Origin: a bacterium
Lineage (GTDB): Bacteria > Bacillota > Clostridia > Oscillospirales > Acutalibacteraceae
Direction of reading: 5' to 3'
Length of the DNA stretch: 64,000 bases
Assembly: GCA_022774755.1 (NCBI GenBank)
Contig: JALFLK010000009.1
Location: 186,001 to 250,000 of the forward strand
The notes under the pieces were generated by a model that had not been told where the DNA came from, made no database searches, and worked only from the letters and a program-made list of their open reading frames with translations. Shown piece by piece: positions 24,537 to 33,938 of this stretch; position 1 is the first letter of the stretch, and each line of letters starts with the position of its first letter. Both the position numbers and the translations under genes were made by a program.

Positions 24537-27500
24537 TTAGACTGTAGGAAAATACCCTTTATCGCTGAGGTATGTTCTTGTGGTCTCATAATTAGTACTG
24601 CATCCGCCATATACTTTCGTGCCTGTATAGTCTTGATAATAAGTTCTGTAAAGACCGTTTGCATCCTGATAACGGAGATATGGTCTTGCAATAATGTTTT
24701 GCTTTTTGGCACTTTCAATCTGAGCATCAGTTTTTCCGACAGTATTATATGAGATTACCATTGAGTAAATTCTGTAATCCGAAAAATTCCTGTGGTCAAG
24801 AATATCGGTGTTTTTGTTATATCCGCCTACGCTGCTTGTGCAGTCAACATTTGACACAAATTTATAGTCGGTAGTTGTATCTACGCCGTTAACGTTAGTA
24901 TCTTTATACTCAAGGCACTTGCCGGAATCTTTATTTAGGTACTTGTCGGCAGTTGCCTCTTTGGCAATTACATATCCGTAACTGAGAGATTGAGGCGTAT
25001 ATGTACCGTATGCTTTCTTAAACAGAGAGCTTGTCTGACTCAGTATATCTTCCTTAATACAGGTTATGAATCTTAATCCGTCCGTGTCAAAGTGCGGTGA
25101 CTGACCGGTGCCTGTTCCCCTGCCGTTTGGATAGTTATCATCCTTCTCCTCATAACGAATCTGAACACCAAGCAAATCTATACCGGGCAGTAATCCGGAG
25201 GATACTGTTGACTTATCAAGAATCTTTTTGTCCGACTCATCCTGTGAAACTGTTCCCACATCTATCCAATGGGCATAAATATCTGTATCCTCGGTATATG
25301 CTTTATTATCCCATTGTATCGGGTTTATGTCAACATCATTATCCTTATCGGCATACCAACCCTTAAAGATTTTACCGTTTGTTGATATTGGAGTCGGAAT
25401 GTCATAGAAAGATTTTATATGATTGTTGCTTTCTAGGTGTTTTATTTCGTAGTCGGTATTCAAACGGGCTGTTTGCGATATATCAACGCTTGTGGGATAA
25501 TAAACCCTGTAAAGGTCAGCGTCGGGGTTAGTTACTGTTGATACAGTATCTTTATCGTTGATGTGGAACTTAACCTTGCACGCCAATCCATATCTTGCAT
25601 AAATAACCGCCGGCGTCTGAGTTTCGATGTTTTTATCGCTGGTGGAGAAATACGGCTCTATTGTGTAGCTGTGGTCTGTTGTAGAAGAAAGCTTGTTTCC
25701 TTCGTCATCATACCAGCCAAGGAATTTATAGCCTGTATTTTCTTTAGACGACGCATTTACCACATTGTAAAATTCTGATGTAAAGGTAAATTTGTCAGTG
25801 TAATCAATGGATTCTCCGGTGCCGTACACCTTTCCGCTGTCGTCAGTAATATCCATTGTATGGTTTGTCAGGGATACCTGGCCGCCGATTCCGCTGTCTG
25901 CAAAAGAACCGTCAAGCTGTTCCGTCTGGGCAACTACCGATGTTTTATATTCCCAATTTGCAACAAATACTCCGCCGTTATAGGCGTTAATTTTTCCCTC
26001 GTATTTGCCGTCGGAAATTATAAAATCTACATCTCTTGCCTTCTTTAAAAATAATTCTTCTTGTTCGTTAGGCGTTAATCCTTCTTTTTCTTCATCCGTA
26101 AGCGTCGGAACTGTGTAGCTGACCTTTACATCTTTTGCAAACAAAACCTTTTCATCTTCAGGCACAGGCGTATTGTCGGACAAATCAGTTATACTGCCGC
26201 CGACAAGCTCCCATCCTTTGAAAACAACGCTTTTGTTATCTTCCCACCACTGACAGGCAGTAGATGTATATGTACCGCTTGCCTTTTCATAGAAACGGGC
26301 AATATTTGAATTACTTCCACGCCAATCTATATCACCGGTATATGAACCGTTATGAACTGAATACGCTTCGCCCCCGTTGGCATTATAGGTCATTGTATAT
26401 ACTTCTGAATATACTAACTCAACAATAACCCTGCCCGATACATTAGATTGACCATATGAATAGGTTTTCACTCCGTTTTCGTCTTCGGTTTCGGAGAAAT
26501 AAACGGCGTTATCCGAACCGACGGCTGTGGCCGGGTAATATTGTCTTTTACCGTCGATGGTTATATACGCACCTAAAAAGGTGTTTTGAATTTTATTGCC
26601 GTCAGCGTCTAACCTTGGTACTTCATTTCCGTTTTCATCGGTAGTTGTAGAATACCTTGGGGTAACATCCAAGGTGAATGTTGAGTTTTCATCAACCATT
26701 ATTGATTGTGCCGGCTCGCCTGATTTAAGTTCGGATGTTTCCAGCTGATTCTTATATACATAGGTAAGCACAGCGTCGCCGCCTGTAAATGATACCGATG
26801 AGGCAGGATAGTACAGGTCAAAATTAACCCCGTCCAGGAGATTGCCGTAGGTATTCATTTTTGCTGTGTTGTTGCCTATATAATAGCTGTCTTCTTTTTC
26901 GTTAGTGCCTTTATATGCTGTAAAGGCAAATATCGAATCAGTCTGTCCCTCAGGCACATTGTATATGCTGTACAAATCTTCCTCGTTTTCGCCGTAGGTT
27001 TGCCAGCTTGAGTCACCTGAACAAATTATGGTGATATCCCATCTTTCTGAAAAAACAGTAGATTCCGTTGAGCTGAAATATGTTGCGTTGTCGCTTACAA
27101 AACCGCCTTTTTCTGCAAAAGGCTTTGAATATACGGTTACCCTAACCGGATCGCACCTATAATCATTCGACTTTCTTTCATTATTAGACTGAGCGGCTTC
27201 AATTTCCGCAATCTTATCCTTAACATCGGGATAATAATCTTTGTTATTCTTTACCCAGTCAACCATCTGCATAAATTGGTCGCTGTCTAATCTATCGCCT
27301 TTTTTGCCGGGAGCCTTGTCCTGCTTTGGACCTATAATAAGAGCCATAATATCAGCACCATATCTGCCCCTGTGAGAAAGACTCCATTTGTATTGACTTC
27401 CGGCTTCTGTTTTTATGTACTGATACAATGTACTTGCCTGTTCGGCGTTTAATTCAGCAGACTGCTTGCCCTCAAAAACTGCTTTTTCTCCATAAATAAA

Positions 27501-28448
27501 ATGGGCGCTGTTTCTATTGTTGTTATCAATGAAAAGCTCTATCTTGTTGTCAGTCGATGTGGTAAACCAAGAGGGAACATCATTATGATTTGCCTGGTAA
27601 AAAAAAGTGCTTGTATAATCCGAAATTTGCGGTTTTTCAAATCCGCCGTTTTGCAGATTGCTGTATTCGGTGACCTCTGTACCGGTTTTTTCAACTAAGA
27701 AACTAACATCGTCTGTAAGGGGACTTCCCTTGTAAGAAATCAATGAATAATAAATCGACGAAGAATTTTTATTCAGCGTGTACGGTGTTGTTGCAGGATT
27801 TGAAACGGTTGTCCAGTCTGTTGAGGCTGTTCTGAACAAAGATACTGATAATTTTTCTGTACAGTACATTGTGGGAACAAGACTGAAATTAGGCCTGCCC
27901 ACACCAAATTTTCCGTCATCAAAAGTACCGTCAGCTTTAAACGGTTTTGAATAAACAATAACAGTGTACTGCCCGTCAGCAGGCACCTTTTTGTCAATTT
28001 TTTTCTTCTTCATCCAATCAACCATTTGTCTTAATTGGTCTGATTGGCCGTCAGCGCCGGTAGGTTCGTTCAATCCTAATACAAGAGCCACAATATCGTC
28101 CGCTTTTGTGCTCTTATATTTTAATTCCCATTGAAATGTTGAGCCCTGGATGAATTCTGTGCCGTCGTCTTTTGTGACAGCCTGATAAACAGCATCTTCT
28201 CCGTCTGTTAGTTCAAGGGCGTTTGTGCCTTCTGCGCCCTCTCCGTCCTTTAGCGTAATTTCTCCGCTTGCTTTATGCCAATCGCTGATATAACCTTCGT
28301 CAAATGAAGGGTTTTTCAAAGCATTTACAGTATTACTTTCTGCATAAACCATTGGCATTGATGATGTTACAATAGTGATAACAAGCACAAAGGAGAGAAG
28401 CAACTTAGCTTTGAATAAATGTCCGGAAAATCTCAATGTCTTTTTCAT
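24537..28448 (-). CDS. Large secreted multidomain surface protein with InlB-type repeats
   Basis: 1303 residues with a signal peptide (cleavage near VYA-ES, about 36). Two related domains follow (about 44-265 and 268-545); each has an NPSF/NGGF opening, an (I/V)(V/M)AL(V/I)(L/I)G stretch, QMVDW(M/V)K and V.VYSKPF. A linker and at least three Listeria-Bacteroides (InlB B/Flg_new) repeats come next (about 690-1065), recognised by YTMTYNANGGEAYS, FLGWYDDEGN and FKGWYADKDND. The C-terminal ~210 residues form a further domain (LRFITCIKED..., ARPYLRYQDANGLYRTYY). There is no dockerin, LPXTG or C-terminal membrane span, so cell attachment is unclear. Adhesin is the best guess. The promoter on the minus strand is at 28521-28494. 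Confidence 0.75.
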   Translation of the reverse strand: MKKTLRFSGHLFKAKLLLSFVLVITIVTSSMPMVYAESNTVNALKNPSFDEGYISDWHKASGEITLKDGEGAEGTNALELTDGEDAVYQAVTKDDGTEFIQGSTFQWELKYKSTKADDIVALVLGLNEPTGADGQSDQLRQMVDWMKKKKIDKKVPADGQYTVIVYSKPFKADGTFDDGKFGVGRPNFSLVPTMYCTEKLSVSLFRTASTDWTTVSNPATTPYTLNKNSSSIYYSLISYKGSPLTDDVSFLVEKTGTEVTEYSNLQNGGFEKPQISDYTSTFFYQANHNDVPSWFTTSTDNKIELFIDNNNRNSAHFIYGEKAVFEGKQSAELNAEQASTLYQYIKTEAGSQYKWSLSHRGRYGADIMALIIGPKQDKAPGKKGDRLDSDQFMQMVDWVKNNKDYYPDVKDKIAEIEAAQSNNERKSNDYRCDPVRVTVYSKPFAEKGGFVSDNATYFSSTESTVFSERWDITIICSGDSSWQTYGENEEDLYSIYNVPEGQTDSIFAFTAYKGTNEKEDSYYIGNNTAKMNTYGNLLDGVNFDLYYPASSVSFTGGDAVLTYVYKNQLETSELKSGEPAQSIMVDENSTFTLDVTPRYSTTTDENGNEVPRLDADGNKIQNTFLGAYITIDGKRQYYPATAVGSDNAVYFSETEDENGVKTYSYGQSNVSGRVIVELVYSEVYTMTYNANGGEAYSVHNGSYTGDIDWRGSNSNIARFYEKASGTYTSTACQWWEDNKSVVFKGWELVGGSITDLSDNTPVPEDEKVLFAKDVKVSYTVPTLTDEEKEGLTPNEQEELFLKKARDVDFIISDGKYEGKINAYNGGVFVANWEYKTSVVAQTEQLDGSFADSGIGGQVSLTNHTMDITDDSGKVYGTGESIDYTDKFTFTSEFYNVVNASSKENTGYKFLGWYDDEGNKLSSTTDHSYTIEPYFSTSDKNIETQTPAVIYARYGLACKVKFHINDKDTVSTVTNPDADLYRVYYPTSVDISQTARLNTDYEIKHLESNNHIKSFYDIPTPISTNGKIFKGWYADKDNDVDINPIQWDNKAYTEDTDIYAHWIDVGTVSQDESDKKILDKSTVSSGLLPGIDLLGVQIRYEEKDDNYPNGRGTGTGQSPHFDTDGLRFITCIKEDILSQTSSLFKKAYGTYTPQSLSYGYVIAKEATADKYLNKDSGKCLEYKDTNVNGVDTTTDYKFVSNVDCTSSVGGYNKNTDILDHRNFSDYRIYSMVISYNTVGKTDAQIESAKKQNIIARPYLRYQDANGLYRTYYQDYTGTKVYGGCSTNYETTRTYLSDKGYFPTV

Positions 28449-28493
28449 TAAATCCTCCTATAAAAGCTCTCGTTCTGAAATGTTTGCGTACCG

Positions 28494-28521
28494 ATAATAT
28501 GCAGCAAAAATAACTAATCAA
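28494..28521 (-). promoter_or_regulatory. Candidate promoter for the large surface protein
   Basis: TTGATT (28521-28516), 16 bases, TATTAT (28499-28494) on the minus strand, 46 bases before the start codon. The rest of this ~540-base gap (28449-28986) holds AT-rich DNA and the terminator at 28849; no convincing gene was seen. Confidence 0.45.
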
Positions 28522-28839
28522 TTATAATTTTATTATTTTCCATATTTTTATACTTTATCTTAGCACGATATAAAAGAGAATTCAATATAAAATCAATATT
28601 TTTTATTAAAGTTTTGTTCTTTTGTTATAATTTTTTATAAGATTGCAACAGACTATTTGCAGATTTAGCCAAAAAGCACAAACATCGCTTATGATAAACG
28701 GCAAAAAACGGCGGAACATTCATCGTTACCTTTCATAGTTACCCTTTCTGCCCTGACGGATTGTGTTTCCTCGGTTTATTTCTGCTTGTGGAAAAATCCC
28801 GATTTTATCGGGTATTTCAATGTTTAATTGCCTTTAGGG

Positions 28840-28871
28840 AAAAATAAAGGGGCTGTCATATTGACAGCCCC
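28840..28871 (-). terminator. Terminator after the DUF4037 gene
   Basis: Perfect 10-bp stem GGGGCTGTCA/TGACAGCCCC with a 3-base loop. On the minus strand it is followed by TTTATTTTT. It lies about 115 bases past the stop at 28987. Confidence 0.85.
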
Positions 28872-28986
28872 GACAGACGCCCCATATGAGGTGCTTGTGT
28901 AAATCATTAGTTTACCGATGGTTTTGATTTTGTATGATTTTACTGCACAATCAGGTGTGCAGATAATATGAAGAACCCTATGTGTA

Positions 28987-29769
28987 TTACATATTCTCCT
29001 GTACGGTTTTTTCAAGCTCTTCGATAATACGATTGAGGGTATTAAAATCGTATTTTTTATACATTGATGAAAAAAGCTTTTTAAGGTTTTTTTCAAAATC
29101 CTTCGGTAGAATACTGCACTTTTCCTTGCAAATTTTAATCAGCTTTTTTTCACCGGGATGGGTCATCCTGTTCAGCGCAAAGATAATGTCAAAGTAGCTT
29201 TCCAAGAATCCTGTCGTACGGTGGTTAATGCTTACAAGGTCGTTCCTCTCCACAGCTTTTTTTATTTGGTTATCGTAGCTTGGAAGCTGACCGTGGATAA
29301 GCTTCATATTGCGCTCAATTATATCCCTGCGCATTTTGTCCGGGTACTGGTCAATAAGTCCCTGCTGAAGCTTTGAAAACGCTCCCGATTTATCATAGAT
29401 GATTTTGCAGGTTGCAATGTTGTGCAGAAAACAGGTGGAGTAACCGTTTTTGCTTCCGAATAAAAAGTCAAAGGTCACATTTTTGTCGGTAAACACCATA
29501 ATCGGACGGTAAATAATGTCCATAGGCGTGCCGTCGTCAAGTATGCAGTTGTCCTCGTATTCCCAGTAGTGATTGCCTATTTCAAGAGCCCGGCAGCAAG
29601 GCTCCAAAAGGTTTCTTCGCTGTTGTTCGTCCGGCTTCTGCATAAAGTAAACATATACATCGTAGTCGGAATTTTCGTCGGCATTTCCCGATGCTCTGCT
29701 TCCGCCAATGGCAACGGCGTCAACGCCCTGAAGCTTGCACAGCTCCTCTATAATTTTTTCAGCAGTCAT
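28987..29769 (-). CDS. Nucleotidyltransferase with DUF4037-like region
   Basis: A 260-residue protein of the pol-beta-type nucleotidyltransferase fold. The N-terminal motif is AIGGSRASGNADENSDYDVYVYF (about 21-43): GS, then the paired Asp of the DxD metal site. The C-terminal part matches the helical DUF4037 pattern. Related enzymes modify antibiotics, RNA or proteins; the substrate here cannot be named. It is divergent from the vitamin B6 operon and has its own terminator. Confidence 0.75.
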   Translation of the reverse strand: MTAEKIIEELCKLQGVDAVAIGGSRASGNADENSDYDVYVYFMQKPDEQQRRNLLEPCCRALEIGNHYWEYEDNCILDDGTPMDIIYRPIMVFTDKNVTFDFLFGSKNGYSTCFLHNIATCKIIYDKSGAFSKLQQGLIDQYPDKMRRDIIERNMKLIHGQLPSYDNQIKKAVERNDLVSINHRTTGFLESYFDIIFALNRMTHPGEKKLIKICKEKCSILPKDFEKNLKKLFSSMYKKYDFNTLNRIIEELEKTVQENM

Positions 29770-29897
29770 AATAACCTCCGATAGATTGATTTTGGATATA
29801 CAATTTAATACATATCAGTATAATTTTCACAGTGTTAAATGTCAATGATTTTTTACACACGGCAAACTGTCCTTATAAAATTTTCAAAAATTGTCTG

Positions 29898-29926
29898 TTT
29901 TAACCAAGACAAATTTGTCGTATTAT
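29898..29926 (+). promoter_or_regulatory. Promoter with internal palindrome for the B6 salvage operon
   Basis: TATTAT (29921-29926) with a weak -35 TTTTAA (29898-29903). The spacer contains the perfect 12-bp palindrome GACAAATTTGTC (29908-29919). A palindrome between -35 and -10 is a typical repressor operator; the regulator is not identifiable. Confidence 0.5.
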
Positions 29927-29955
29927 AGTGTCAATTCATTGATGGAGTGAAGCAA

Positions 29956-30801
29956 ATGAACAAAACAGCTGCTGTTATTAACGACCTTTCGGGCTTCGGA
30001 AAGTGTTCGTTGTGCGCCGCTATCGGCGTTTTGTCGGTTATGGGGGTATCTCCGTGCGCTCTGCCTACGGCCATCCTTACAAATCAGACAGGCTACCAAA
30101 ACCATTATTCCTTTGATTTCAGCGGTAATATGCCTAAGTACATAGAAATGTGGAAGAAAAACAACGCTTCCTTTGACGCTGTGTATTCCGGTTATGTGGC
30201 TAACAAAGAGCAGGTTGATTTTATCGGCGAATTTATAGATGAATTCCGCAAGCCGTCAACGCTTGTGCTGGTTGACCCGGTTATGGCTGATAATGGCAGA
30301 CTTTATTCTGCCTACGGCAAAGATACCTGCGAAAAAATAAAGGAGCTTGCCAAAAAGGCTGATATTATTACGCCTAATCTTACGGAGCTGTGTATTCTTG
30401 CAGACGAGGACTACGAGCTTGTTACTTCAAACAGCAATTCCCCGGATTATTTTCAGCAGATAGGCAAAATTGCCTCCAGTGTTGTAGGCGACAGCAGTTT
30501 GAAGATTGCCGTGACAGGCATCAAAACCGACAAATTTATATACAACGGTTTGTTTGAAAGGGGCAACGCCGAATTTTTTAAATCTAACATTTACGGCACA
30601 AGTTTTTCGGGAACCGGGGATATTTTTGCTTCGATTGTTTGCGGAGGATTGCTTAACGGGCTGAGTGCTTCACAGTCCGTACAAAAGGCGACGGCTTTTT
30701 TGGAAGAGGTTATAGCCGATACCGTAAAAGAACCCTACACATCCAATTACGGAGTAAATTACGAAAAATTTTTGCATAAGCTACACATCAGCAAGGAGTG
30801 A
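29956..30801 (+). CDS. pdxK: Pyridoxal/pyridoxamine kinase, ribokinase family
   Basis: A 281-residue PdxK/PdxY-type kinase that phosphorylates B6 vitamers. It starts AAVINDLSGFGKCSLCAAIGVLSVMGV, where Ser-Gly-Phe-Gly-Lys is typical of this group. VLVDPVMADNGRLY (about 104-117) and the C-terminal GTSFSGTGDIFASIVCGGLL, with the catalytic Asp of GTGD, follow. The start is ATG 29956, 8 bases after GGAG; GTG 29947 is inside that RBS. The next gene begins 5 bases after its stop. Confidence 0.85.
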   Translation: MNKTAAVINDLSGFGKCSLCAAIGVLSVMGVSPCALPTAILTNQTGYQNHYSFDFSGNMPKYIEMWKKNNASFDAVYSGYVANKEQVDFIGEFIDEFRKPSTLVLVDPVMADNGRLYSAYGKDTCEKIKELAKKADIITPNLTELCILADEDYELVTSNSNSPDYFQQIGKIASSVVGDSSLKIAVTGIKTDKFIYNGLFERGNAEFFKSNIYGTSFSGTGDIFASIVCGGLLNGLSASQSVQKATAFLEEVIADTVKEPYTSNYGVNYEKFLHKLHISKE

Positions 30802-30806
30802 TTGAA

Positions 30807-31373
30807 ATGAAAAACAGTGGAGAACTGGTAACAGCAAAAAAAGGAACAAACATTAAGCTTATCACCGTTACCGCTATGTTTGCGGCACTGGTAACGGTGG
30901 CAACAGCGTTCATTAAAATTCCGTCGGCGTTTGGATATGCCCATCCGGGAGATTCGATGGTATATCTTGCCGCCTGCGTATTGCCGGGTCCTTACGGAAT
31001 AATTGCCTCGTCAATCGGCGGAGCTCTTGCCGACTTAATCGCAGGTTATCCCCAGTGGATTTTGCCCACATTTATCATAAAGGGTCTTAACGCAGTACCC
31101 TTTGTTATGTGCAGATATTTTCTGAAAAAGGCCGGAAAAGACGAAAGAATAATAAATATTCCGAACCTTCTAATGCTTTTGCCCACAACCTTTGTAACCG
31201 TTTTCGGATATTTTATCGGCAACGGACTTCTTTACGGCTGGGGCGGAGCAATCGCAGAGCTTGCAATGTGGTGGTTACAGCCCTCTGTGGGTACAATCAT
31301 CTTTATTGCAATGGGACTCGGTCTGGACGCTTTGAAGTTTAAACAAAAAATGCTCCCTAATTTGTTGAGGTGA
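30807..31373 (+). CDS. ECF transporter S component, probably for vitamin B6
   Basis: A 188-residue integral membrane protein with about five to six spans. FAALVTVATAFIKIPSAFGYAHPGDSMVYLAA and LPGPYGIIASSIGGALADL are typical of the ECF S-component group (COG4720-like) often linked to pyridoxine kinases. S components bind the vitamin and share a common EcfA/A'/T module, which is not encoded here. Substrate is inferred from the kinase next door. The start is ATG 30807 behind AAGGAG. Confidence 0.75.
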   Translation: MKNSGELVTAKKGTNIKLITVTAMFAALVTVATAFIKIPSAFGYAHPGDSMVYLAACVLPGPYGIIASSIGGALADLIAGYPQWILPTFIIKGLNAVPFVMCRYFLKKAGKDERIINIPNLLMLLPTTFVTVFGYFIGNGLLYGWGGAIAELAMWWLQPSVGTIIFIAMGLGLDALKFKQKMLPNLLR

Positions 31374-31377
31374 TAAA

Positions 31378-31995
31378 ATGAGTCAGGAAATTGTTTACGG
31401 TTACAAGGAAAAGGTTTATCTGAACATAACTAACAAATGTCCCTGCGCCTGTACCTTTTGCATCAGGAGCAAAAAGGAGGCTATCGGCAATGCGGACAGC
31501 CTGTGGCTTGAGCACCAGCCAAGCTTTGAAGAAGTTAAAAACGCCATAGACATTTATCCTCTCAAAGGCGTCAGCGAAATAATTTTCTGCGGTTACGGAG
31601 AGCCTACAAATTCCCTTGACGTGCTTATAAAAACAGCTGAATATATACGCAGTCATTTGGGAATAAAAACACGGGTTAATACAAACGGACTGGGCAATCT
31701 GATAAACGACAGAAGCATAGCAAAGGAGCTGTGCGAAAGTGTTGACGCAGTATCAATCAGCCTAAACTGCTCAAACAAAGAGGACTATTATAAAATAGTA
31801 AGGCCTAAATTCGGAATTGAATCTTTTGACGCTATGCTGGATTTTGCCAGAGAATGTAAAGAGTACACCGATAATGTAACCCTGACGGTTGTTGATGTTA
31901 TAGGTGAAGAAGAGATTAAGCGATGCAGAGCAATAGCCGAACATTTAGGTATTCCTCTCAGAGTAAGAAAATACGACAACTCATCGGAAAAATAA
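31378..31995 (+). CDS. Radical SAM protein, TatD-associated type
   Basis: A 205-residue radical SAM enzyme. The CX3CX2C cluster motif is Cys-Pro-Cys-Ala-Cys-Thr-Phe-Cys (within NKCPCACTFCIRSKKEA, about residues 20-27). FCGYGEPTNSLDVL is the GGE-equivalent, and TRVNTNGLGNLIN follows. Sequence and length fit the short radical SAM family often beside TatD nucleases, whose reaction is unknown. Here it begins 4 bases after the S-component gene, so it belongs to this operon. A terminator follows at 32022. Confidence 0.8.
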   Translation: MSQEIVYGYKEKVYLNITNKCPCACTFCIRSKKEAIGNADSLWLEHQPSFEEVKNAIDIYPLKGVSEIIFCGYGEPTNSLDVLIKTAEYIRSHLGIKTRVNTNGLGNLINDRSIAKELCESVDAVSISLNCSNKEDYYKIVRPKFGIESFDAMLDFARECKEYTDNVTLTVVDVIGEEEIKRCRAIAEHLGIPLRVRKYDNSSEK

Positions 31996-32021
31996 AACAG
32001 ATTTTGTTATTATCATAAGCC

Positions 32022-32050
32022 AAGGCATATCCCATTGGGGTATGCCTTTA
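32022..32050 (+). terminator. Terminator after the B6 operon
   Basis: AAGGCATATCCC-ATTG-GGGTATGCCTT stem with one wobble/mismatch, followed by a short T tract. Confidence 0.75.
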
Positions 32051-32088
32051 TACAGCGCTTTTTAGTTTCAGAAAAAACTGACCGATAG

Positions 32089-32117
32089 TTGACGGGTTTT
32101 TAAAAATGGTTTAAAAT
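32089..32117 (+). promoter_or_regulatory. Promoter for the transglutaminase-like dockerin gene
   Basis: TTGACG (32089-32094), 17 bases, TAAAAT (32112-32117). Confidence 0.7.
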
Positions 32118-32160
32118 AGTAGTGAAATAGTTTTGAAATTATGGAAACGGAGGATTATCT

Positions 32161-33852
32161 ATGAAAAAACTTTTATCCCTGACCCTTGCAGTGATTTTGG
32201 TATTTTGTTTGTTTCCCGTGTCAATTTCGGCTTCGGCAGCGTCAACCTTAACCCTGAACGCTGACAGCGCAGAGCTTTTCACCATAAGCGAAAGCGACAG
32301 CGACGTTCTTACCATTCCCGATGATGTTAATCAGAGCTTTACATTTAAGGTTATCGGTACGGATTCAAACGTATCGTGGAGTGTAACGTCCGGATATACC
32401 GTAAACATTGACAGCAATGGTACCGTAACGCCTGTTTATGAAATCTGGTACAACAAAGGCAACATATCGTCAACAAGCCCCATTGATGGCTATACCTCAA
32501 CAACCAAAAAGCCAAAGCTTGGCGAGTCGGTTGTAGAGGCAAGCGTTGACGGAGTAAAGCTCAGCGCAAAAGTTGTGACAAAGGATTACGCTCTGTATTA
32601 TGCCCAGAAAGTTATGAACAAATTTGCAGAAGAAAAGCTTACCGATGACTTAACAACAGCGGAATTGCTTGACGCTATTTGCAGCTTCCCTGCACAGTAC
32701 GATTACAGCCCTTACTATTCCGGATATGTGGGAATGATTGTTCACGGCGGAGGAGATTGCTGGGCAAGTACAAGCGCAATAAACTATTTGTGCGCCCTTA
32801 AAGGACTAAAATATCACACAAGATATGCCGCAGACGACCCTTTTGCCGGCAGCGGACACAGAAATACGGCGGTTATAGTTGACGGAGAAGTGTATGTTCT
32901 GGAGGCAGGATACACCGATACTGCACCGAGATATTACAATGTTAATAAGCTGACAGGAGGTTTTTCATATACAATCAGCGGAAATAACGCAAGGATTTAT
33001 ATGTATGACGGCGACAGCACAGTTGTAAATATTCCCGAGACTATCGACGGTTACACCGTAACTACCGTTGGCGACAGCCTTGTGTACTACAATCAGCTCT
33101 ATGCAGGGGTTTATACTACTGAGGTTTCAATTCCTTCAACGGTAACTTCCATCGAGCCTTTCGCCCTGAGTGATATAGAAAAACTTGAAAACATTTTTGT
33201 TGACGACAATAATACCGTATATAAAGATGTTGACGGTGTTGTATATTCAAAAGACGGCAAAACCCTGGAGCTTTTCCCCAACGGAAAATCCGGCGATTAC
33301 GCTGTTGAGCCTACGGTGGAAAAAATAGGCGATTATGCTTTTTATTATTCAAAAAAACTTACTTCGGTTAAACTTCCTCAGGGGGTTAAGACAATCGGCG
33401 AGGGAGCTTTCGGCGACTGCTCAATGCTTACGTCAGTAGAACTTCCGGATACTTTAACGACCATAAGTCGTTTTGCTTTTTATAATACCGAAAGTCTTGC
33501 GGAGATTACAATTCCCCGTTCCGTAACAGAAATTGACGATTACGCATTTAACAATTCGTCGGTAATAATTAAGGGTTACAAAGATTCATACGCACAAAGC
33601 TTTGCCGAAAGCAATAATCTTACCTTTGAAGCTCTCAATCCTATTGTTATCGGTGACTCCGATTTAGACGGAGAAGTGACTATCCGGGATGTAACCGCAA
33701 TTCAAAAGCACCTTGCAAAAATTACTGTCCTCAGCGATGACGGAGAAAAATCCGCTGATGTTGATGCAGACGGAAATGTAAGTATTTCCGACGCAACAAT
33801 GATTCAGAGAAAGCTTGCAGGACTTATCAATAAGTTCCCTGCGGAGCAGTAA
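32161..33852 (+). CDS. Secreted transglutaminase-like/LRR protein with dockerin
   Basis: 563 residues: signal peptide (about 1-27), an Ig-like segment (30-145), a transglutaminase-like domain with GGGDCWAS (Cys200), GHRNTAVIVDG (His233) and Asp253, BspA-type leucine-rich repeats (about 285-475), and a C-terminal type I dockerin (GDSDLDGEVTIRDVTAIQ and DVDADGNVSISDATMIQ, about 500-556). The triad spacing is consistent with a cysteine protease or transglutaminase fold. The LRRs suggest protein or cell binding. Exported, presumably assembled onto a scaffoldin. Catalytic activity is untested. Confidence 0.85.
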   Translation: MKKLLSLTLAVILVFCLFPVSISASAASTLTLNADSAELFTISESDSDVLTIPDDVNQSFTFKVIGTDSNVSWSVTSGYTVNIDSNGTVTPVYEIWYNKGNISSTSPIDGYTSTTKKPKLGESVVEASVDGVKLSAKVVTKDYALYYAQKVMNKFAEEKLTDDLTTAELLDAICSFPAQYDYSPYYSGYVGMIVHGGGDCWASTSAINYLCALKGLKYHTRYAADDPFAGSGHRNTAVIVDGEVYVLEAGYTDTAPRYYNVNKLTGGFSYTISGNNARIYMYDGDSTVVNIPETIDGYTVTTVGDSLVYYNQLYAGVYTTEVSIPSTVTSIEPFALSDIEKLENIFVDDNNTVYKDVDGVVYSKDGKTLELFPNGKSGDYAVEPTVEKIGDYAFYYSKKLTSVKLPQGVKTIGEGAFGDCSMLTSVELPDTLTTISRFAFYNTESLAEITIPRSVTEIDDYAFNNSSVIIKGYKDSYAQSFAESNNLTFEALNPIVIGDSDLDGEVTIRDVTAIQKHLAKITVLSDDGEKSADVDADGNVSISDATMIQRKLAGLINKFPAEQ

Positions 33853-33903
33853 TACTTAAAGAATCACAATCAGTAATATTTAAAGAATCAAAATAGTAGT
33901 TTG

Positions 33904-33938
33904 TAATGCGCCTTTCGGTTTTTCCGTCAGGCGCATTA
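33904..33938. terminator. Bidirectional terminator between convergent genes
   Basis: TAATGCGCCT...AGGCGCATTA, a perfect 10-bp stem with inner CGG/CCG pairs. It serves the dockerin gene on the plus strand (ATTTTG follows) and lies across the stop of the minus-strand germination gene. Confidence 0.75.

Noticed and set aside
28640-28727. 32-codon minus-strand frame with an AAAGG upstream in the gap after the large surface protein gene
   Set aside because: Too short, with weak start context and no terminator of its own.
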